This document shows positions 60,571 through 64,000 of a DNA stretch of 64,000 nt, one piece after another (position 1 is the first letter of the stretch; each line of letters opens with the position of its first letter). The notes under the pieces are model-generated. The model did no database searches, was not told the origin of the DNA, and worked only from the letters and a program-made list of their open reading frames with translations. The DNA lies in assembly GCA_017468115.1 (NCBI GenBank), contig JAFUJS010000025.1, forward strand, positions 15,713 to 79,712. The letters are read 5' to 3'. The position numbers and the translations under genes were made by a program. The stretch comes from Clostridia bacterium (lineage in GTDB: Bacteria > Bacillota_A > Clostridia > Oscillospirales > CAG-272).

Positions 60571-62564
60571 GTTTGTGTTGCATTTGCATATTTTCCACTT
60601 TTGGAATCTTTTATTTTCTTTACTTCTTTAAGTATTCTGTTTTCAAGAGTATTGAGGGCGTGCGCATCACTCAGTTTTCTGTTTAGTACCCTTATTTGAG
60701 ACTCATATTTTTTTTGAAGTCTTGAAAGGCTTGTCTCTTGTCCATACTCATCATATGCTAGGAGAATGTCCTTTGCCATGCGCTGTTTTAATGCCTTTGC
60801 TTCTTTTGAATCCAGAACACCCAAGAGCACGTGCTCCTGTGGAGCCGACTCCTCTATAAGTTGCCTTGCTTCTCTATACATCCGGTCAATTTCCAGGAAT
60901 ATATCAGCCTCACTTGTGCTATCTACCCTTATACCAAGAGCTTGAAGCTCCTGTGCTACCTCATCAGCTGTGTATCCCTTGCCTTTTTTATCCTTGCTTT
61001 TTGCCCATAAAGCGTAGGGAGAGTTGTCCTCGTCATATTTTGCCTTGATATCTCCCTTTACGTAGGTTAAATTCATATTATGGAGATATGGCTTAAGAGC
61101 ATCAACAATTGTAAGAGCGTATTGAACATCGCCTGAAGGCTCAACATATTCAATTGCAAAAGCACTTTTGATGATGTAATCAGCGACATCAAGTGCCTTT
61201 CCCATTCTTTTATTGGGCTCAGCAGAGTTAAGGGCATCCCAAAGCATATCCTCTAACTGCGCCTTTGTTCTGCCCTTTAACTTAATATCATATGCGCCAA
61301 AGCTTCTTAGTATTTCATTAAGTGCCAGCTTCGCTTCCTTCTTGGTGTACTTTTTCAGCTTGCCTTCATCTGATATTCTTTTCCTAAGCTTTGGTTCATC
61401 CGCAATAATGCTGCGTTGTTGAGATTTCCATACATTAGGAAAACGTGTATCCTCGGCATCCTCTCCATGGAGCTCAGCTAACGGGTCGTAATCAAGCTTT
61501 AAGCCATTTCCATCCTCGCTCATTACGAGTTTAGGTTCGCTTGAACTGGTTTTTTTACTTTTAGAATAGCGATTATCGTCAGTTATGGAGTTATACCCTT
61601 GTTGATTTTCACCGCCGCCCTCACTATCTCCGTTTCCGTCGCTTCCAAATATTCCTGTCCCTTGGTTCTTGGCCTCAGCCACTCGAACCATTTTTTTATT
61701 TTTTCCTCTGTGTTGAGTTTCAAAACTATCAGCACTTGGTTTTCCGGACTCAGAGGTACTACTTGATTTATTGCGTTTATCATACTCAGCAAAAGTTCCC
61801 TGTATGGACTTGATTTTTCCACTCCTGCCATTTTCTTTAATCTCCTTAAATATTGCCTCTAATTCAACTCTTGAAACAAGAGCCTCAATTTGATAATTAT
61901 TTTCTGCATCGTCAAATTTTTCTACAAGATACCAATTTCCCTTCATTGATATAAGTGTTTGGTCTCCTGCTTCAACATCTGCACGTCTAGCCCACCATAC
62001 CGCAAGACGATGTGCCTCGCTTCCTGTTTCTCTTTCGCTAGGAAAATTTTGATGCAAAAATCTTACTCTTTTATTGTACCTCAAATCATCTTCAAAGTCA
62101 ATGCTTTCAGTATCATTTTCGGTCTCTTCTTCCTCGTCTCCGCCGAGGTCAGAAAGCTTGACACCGCCTCTACGATTATCAATAGCTTTGGCAAATTTGG
62201 ATGCGAGCCTGTTCAGATATCTTACGCTGGCCTTATCAAGGTCAGCGCTTTTTTGTGTTAGGCTTTTTAGCTTACTTAATATCTTTGTCAGAACGGATGC
62301 ATCCCTCTCTGCCAGCTTGTTTATAAAATAGTCATTACCGAGAAGGTCCGCTATCAGGTCGGCTGTCAATTCTGTTTTGTAAACATGTAGTTGCTGCTCT
62401 ATGTTATAATCAGGGTCTGTGTAGGCGTCCTTGATAGCTTCAAATCTTATGTCATGGTCTCCTATTATAATGCCTGCATCCTTGGTTGAATCAAGGAGTT
62501 TTTTATTTTGCTCGTAGCTTGCCAAAAAGTCGTCGTACCCTGTCAAGACACGCAGCGGTCCCAT
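60477..62564 (-). CDS. Truncated phage polyvalent/structural-type protein
   Basis: An open frame of 695 residues. Most of it is hydrophilic and low-complexity in the middle (Ser/Gly/Glu-rich, about 260-340), with helical modules YTKKEAKLALNEILRSFGAYDIKLKGRTKAQLE-type and KGYTADEVAQELQALGI that resemble large polyvalent proteins of clostridial phages. Both ends look secondary. The N-terminus (to ASYEQNKK) is a 26-bp repeat of the integrase start, and the last 30 residues are the antisense of the 51-aa gene. There is no credible ribosome site. I regard it as a remnant. Confidence 0.5.
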   Translation of the reverse strand: MGPLRVLTGYDDFLASYEQNKKLLDSTKDAGIIIGDHDIRFEAIKDAYTDPDYNIEQQLHVYKTELTADLIADLLGNDYFINKLAERDASVLTKILSKLKSLTQKSADLDKASVRYLNRLASKFAKAIDNRRGGVKLSDLGGDEEEETENDTESIDFEDDLRYNKRVRFLHQNFPSERETGSEAHRLAVWWARRADVEAGDQTLISMKGNWYLVEKFDDAENNYQIEALVSRVELEAIFKEIKENGRSGKIKSIQGTFAEYDKRNKSSSTSESGKPSADSFETQHRGKNKKMVRVAEAKNQGTGIFGSDGNGDSEGGGENQQGYNSITDDNRYSKSKKTSSSEPKLVMSEDGNGLKLDYDPLAELHGEDAEDTRFPNVWKSQQRSIIADEPKLRKRISDEGKLKKYTKKEAKLALNEILRSFGAYDIKLKGRTKAQLEDMLWDALNSAEPNKRMGKALDVADYIIKSAFAIEYVEPSGDVQYALTIVDALKPYLHNMNLTYVKGDIKAKYDEDNSPYALWAKSKDKKGKGYTADEVAQELQALGIRVDSTSEADIFLEIDRMYREARQLIEESAPQEHVLLGVLDSKEAKALKQRMAKDILLAYDEYGQETSLSRLQKKYESQIRVLNRKLSDAHALNTLENRILKEVKKIKDSKSGKYANATQTQSKIALFFFISLFSRFCLSRSNFSLYLSNT
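62499..62524. repeat. 26-bp direct repeat, copy 2 (in phage ORF start)
   Basis: Identical to 57936-57961. The two copies bracket the ImmA - membrane protein - repressor - phage remnant module (4.56 kb). Confidence 0.9.
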
Positions 62565-62574
62565 GCCATTGACA

Positions 62575-62604
62575 GTATCTTCTCATCCGCAAAAAACATA
62601 TAAT
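62575..62604 (+). promoter_or_regulatory. Sigma-E/K-like promoter for the collagen-like gene
   Basis: GTATCTT, 15 bases, CATATAAT; the -10 differs from the mother-cell sigma-E consensus CATACANT at one base. Fits an exosporium protein. Confidence 0.45.
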
Positions 62605-62644
62605 GTAATGGTGCTTCACCAAAATCTATACAGGAGGTAATTTT

Positions 62645-63619
62645 ATGAGCAGACAAAATCCATTTATGCGAAGTGCCAACGATCGCCATTGTAATAACTG
62701 TCAAAACGATTCAGAAAACAGCTGCAATGTTCAACCATCTTGTTGCGACGATTGCAACGATACAGATAAAAATCCATGCGTAGTATGTCCTCCCGGTCCG
62801 GAAGGTCCAATGGGTCCTGCCGGCCCAAGGGGACCTGTTGGACCACAAGGTCCAACAGGTCCAAGAGGCGCTACCGGAGCTCAAGGTCCAACCGGTCCGA
62901 GAGGTCCTGTTGGTCCTCAAGGACAAAAGGGTGATACGGGTGCGCCGGGTCCACAAGGTCCCGCAGGTACACAAGGTCCTCAAGGCCCTGTTGGTGCGCA
63001 AGGCCCTCAAGGCGATGCAGGTCCTGTGGGTCCACAGGGTCCATCAGGCGAAATAGGAATGCAAGGTCCTCAGGGTCCAATCGGTCCACAAGGTCCAACA
63101 GGCGAGGTCGGTCCCGCAGGTCCACAAGGTCCCGTTGGTCCTCAGGGCCCTATCGGTGATACGGGTGCTCAAGGTCCGCAAGGAATCCCCGGCGGTGTGT
63201 TTAGTTATGCCGATTTTTACGCATTAATGCCGCCTGACAACTCGGCAACGGTTGCTCCCGGTACGGACGTCAGCTTTCCGCAAAACGGTCCAATTGCTAA
63301 TACAAATATCGGTCGTCTTGGTCCATCGTCGTTTAATCTCGGTCCTATTGGAACCTATCAAATCTTGTTTCAAGTCGGCGTCACCGAGGCGGGACAGTTA
63401 ATTCTCACCTTGAACGGTCAAGATTTAGCCTATACAGTTGCAGGTCGTGCCACGGGAACCTCACAGATAGTGGGAATGGCTGTGGTAACTACCACAGCTG
63501 TCAACTCTATTTTGACGGTTCGCAATCCTGCGGGCAATGCTGCCGCACTTACAATTACGCCTCTGTCCGGCGGAACTCGACCTGTGTCAGCACACCTTGT
63601 AATTACGCAAATTGGTTAA
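62645..63619 (+). CDS. Collagen-like exosporium-type glycoprotein (BclA-like)
   Basis: 324 residues. A Cys-rich N-terminus (1-48, with CNNC, CCDDC and CVVC) is followed by about 44 Gly-X-Y triplets (51-182, mostly [12 protein letters not shown]) and a C-terminal domain of about 140 residues ([21 protein letters not shown], then beta strands ending HLVITQIG) resembling the trimeric C-domain of BclA-type proteins. Such proteins form hair-like filaments on spores. GGAGG lies 7 bases before the ATG. The triplet DNA is repetitive, so repeat number can vary between strains. Confidence 0.9.
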   Translation: MSRQNPFMRSANDRHCNNCQNDSENSCNVQPSCCDDCNDTDKNPCVVCPPGPEGPMGPAGPRGPVGPQGPTGPRGATGAQGPTGPRGPVGPQGQKGDTGAPGPQGPAGTQGPQGPVGAQGPQGDAGPVGPQGPSGEIGMQGPQGPIGPQGPTGEVGPAGPQGPVGPQGPIGDTGAQGPQGIPGGVFSYADFYALMPPDNSATVAPGTDVSFPQNGPIANTNIGRLGPSSFNLGPIGTYQILFQVGVTEAGQLILTLNGQDLAYTVAGRATGTSQIVGMAVVTTTAVNSILTVRNPAGNAAALTITPLSGGTRPVSAHLVITQIG

Positions 63620-63653
63620 ATTATAATCAAAGCTTTCAAATCTATACAAAATT

Positions 63654-63687
63654 AGCCCCAATGTGTAAAAGCCATTGGGGCTTTTTC
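63654..63687 (+). terminator. Terminator of the collagen-like gene
   Basis: AGCCCCAATG/CATTGGGGCT stem (63654-63682), 9-base loop, T run. Confidence 0.92.
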
Positions 63688-63699
63688 TTTGTATAATAG

Positions 63700-64000
63700 G
63701 AGAACCCGATAGTGTGATGCTCTTAACGGAGCATTCACGCTAAACGATGTTTGCCCTTAGGGGCAAGTGATGTTGCCTTCGGCAGTGATGTTCACTGCGT
63801 GAATGATGTTGTGCCTTCGGCACAGTGGGCAAACATCACATCACTGCGAGCAACATCATTATGCATAGCATAACATCATTTTTGCGTCAGCAAAAACATC
63901 ACTAACAGAAAAAAGAGCAGACATACAAGACTTTTGCCTTGATCGTTCGCTCTTTTCTGTTGGTATAAAGTGATATTCTTTGCTGACGCAAAGAGTGATA
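63700..64000. repeat. Mini-hairpin array B with TGATGT/ACATCA linkers (runs to window end)
   Basis: Successive short hairpins with TTC, TGC or TTA-like loops: ATGCTC..GAGCAT, TTGCCC..GGGCAA, TTGCC..GGCA, TTCAC..GTGAA, TTGTGCC..GGCACA. They are linked by GTGATGT. The linker then turns to its complement ACATCA between GCGAGC, TATGC..GCATA and TTTTGC..GCAAAA. A larger hairpin AACAGAAAA..GAGC/GCTCTTTTCTGTT follows at about 63904-63961, and another unit with AGTGATA linkers reaches the end. No gene is present. Confidence 0.8.

Noticed and set aside
62664..63125. Antisense and shifted ORFs over the collagen-like gene
   Set aside because: Gly-X-Y repeat DNA leaves other frames open by composition; none has a ribosome site.
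63740..63900. CRISPR-like regular repeats
   Set aside because: The repeated unit is only 6-8 bases, the intervening segments are hairpins of unequal length, and there are no cas genes; it is a hairpin array.

Overview
The window reads as a chromosomal segment of a low-to-mid GC, spore-forming, anaerobic gut Clostridia (Oscillospirales/Ruminococcaceae-like). This rests on gene content and promoter style, not on a marker gene. Sporulation and germination genes are present: spoVAC-spoVAD-spoVAE behind a sigma-G-like promoter, spmA-spmB, a SleB/CwlJ-type cortex hydrolase, PG-binding-repeat proteins and an exosporium-type collagen-like protein. Firmicute housekeeping genes include clpC, efp-pepP, rnj, pyk, lepA-hemW, fakA-degV, tcdA and a T-box-controlled trpB. 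Three glycosidases of families that act on host or mucin glycans (GH38, GH95, GH30) suggest an intestinal habitat.

Layout. 1-3.9 kb: tail of a PG-binding/SpoIID-like protein, a second PG-binding protein, ClpC. 4-6.8 kb: MscS channel and the SpoVA genes. 6.9-11 kb (minus strand): a sugar-acid type oxidoreductase/isomerase pair, a Cys/Asp-rich CD1247-type protein, EF-P and an Xaa-Pro peptidase. 11.1-15.3 kb: two secreted proteins that appear to share a C-terminal domain, one a BspA-like leucine-rich-repeat protein followed by a coupled 58-aa gene. 15.6-21.6 kb: tcdA, GH38 alpha-mannosidase and a flippase; the mannosidase is bracketed by two inverted copies of a MITE-like repeat of about 270 bp. 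21.8-31 kb: spore hydrolase, aminotransferase, GH95, AbrB regulator, SpmAB, RNase J with a possible attenuator leader, a lipoprotein. 31.4-37.7 kb: heterodimeric ABC exporter, pyruvate kinase, serine hydrolase, small XRE regulator. 38-52 kb: trpB with a Trp T-box, FakA/DegV, membrane-linked XRE regulators, hemW/lepA, acetyltransferase, phosphatases, ThrH, GH30.

52.2-62.6 kb is accessory DNA. A tRNA-Ser(GGA) gene carries a 4.46-kb integrated element (att repeat at 52281 and 56738) with an integrase, an HUH rolling-circle Rep, a sigma-like factor, three small proteins and a divergent XRE repressor with three operator palindromes. It is followed by a second integrase and a decayed prophage-like module: ImmA/IrrE peptidase, an unknown membrane protein, a CI-like repressor with operators, and a truncated polyvalent-type phage protein. 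The window ends with the collagen-like gene and an array of miniature hairpins.

The features I consider least explained are the two mini-hairpin arrays (37.7-38.06 kb and 63.7-64 kb), which share one larger terminal hairpin but use different linkers; the paired MITE-like repeats; the small rolling-circle integrative element; and a 26-bp duplication linking the second integrase start to the phage-protein ORF. All calls come from reading the sequence; no database search was run.
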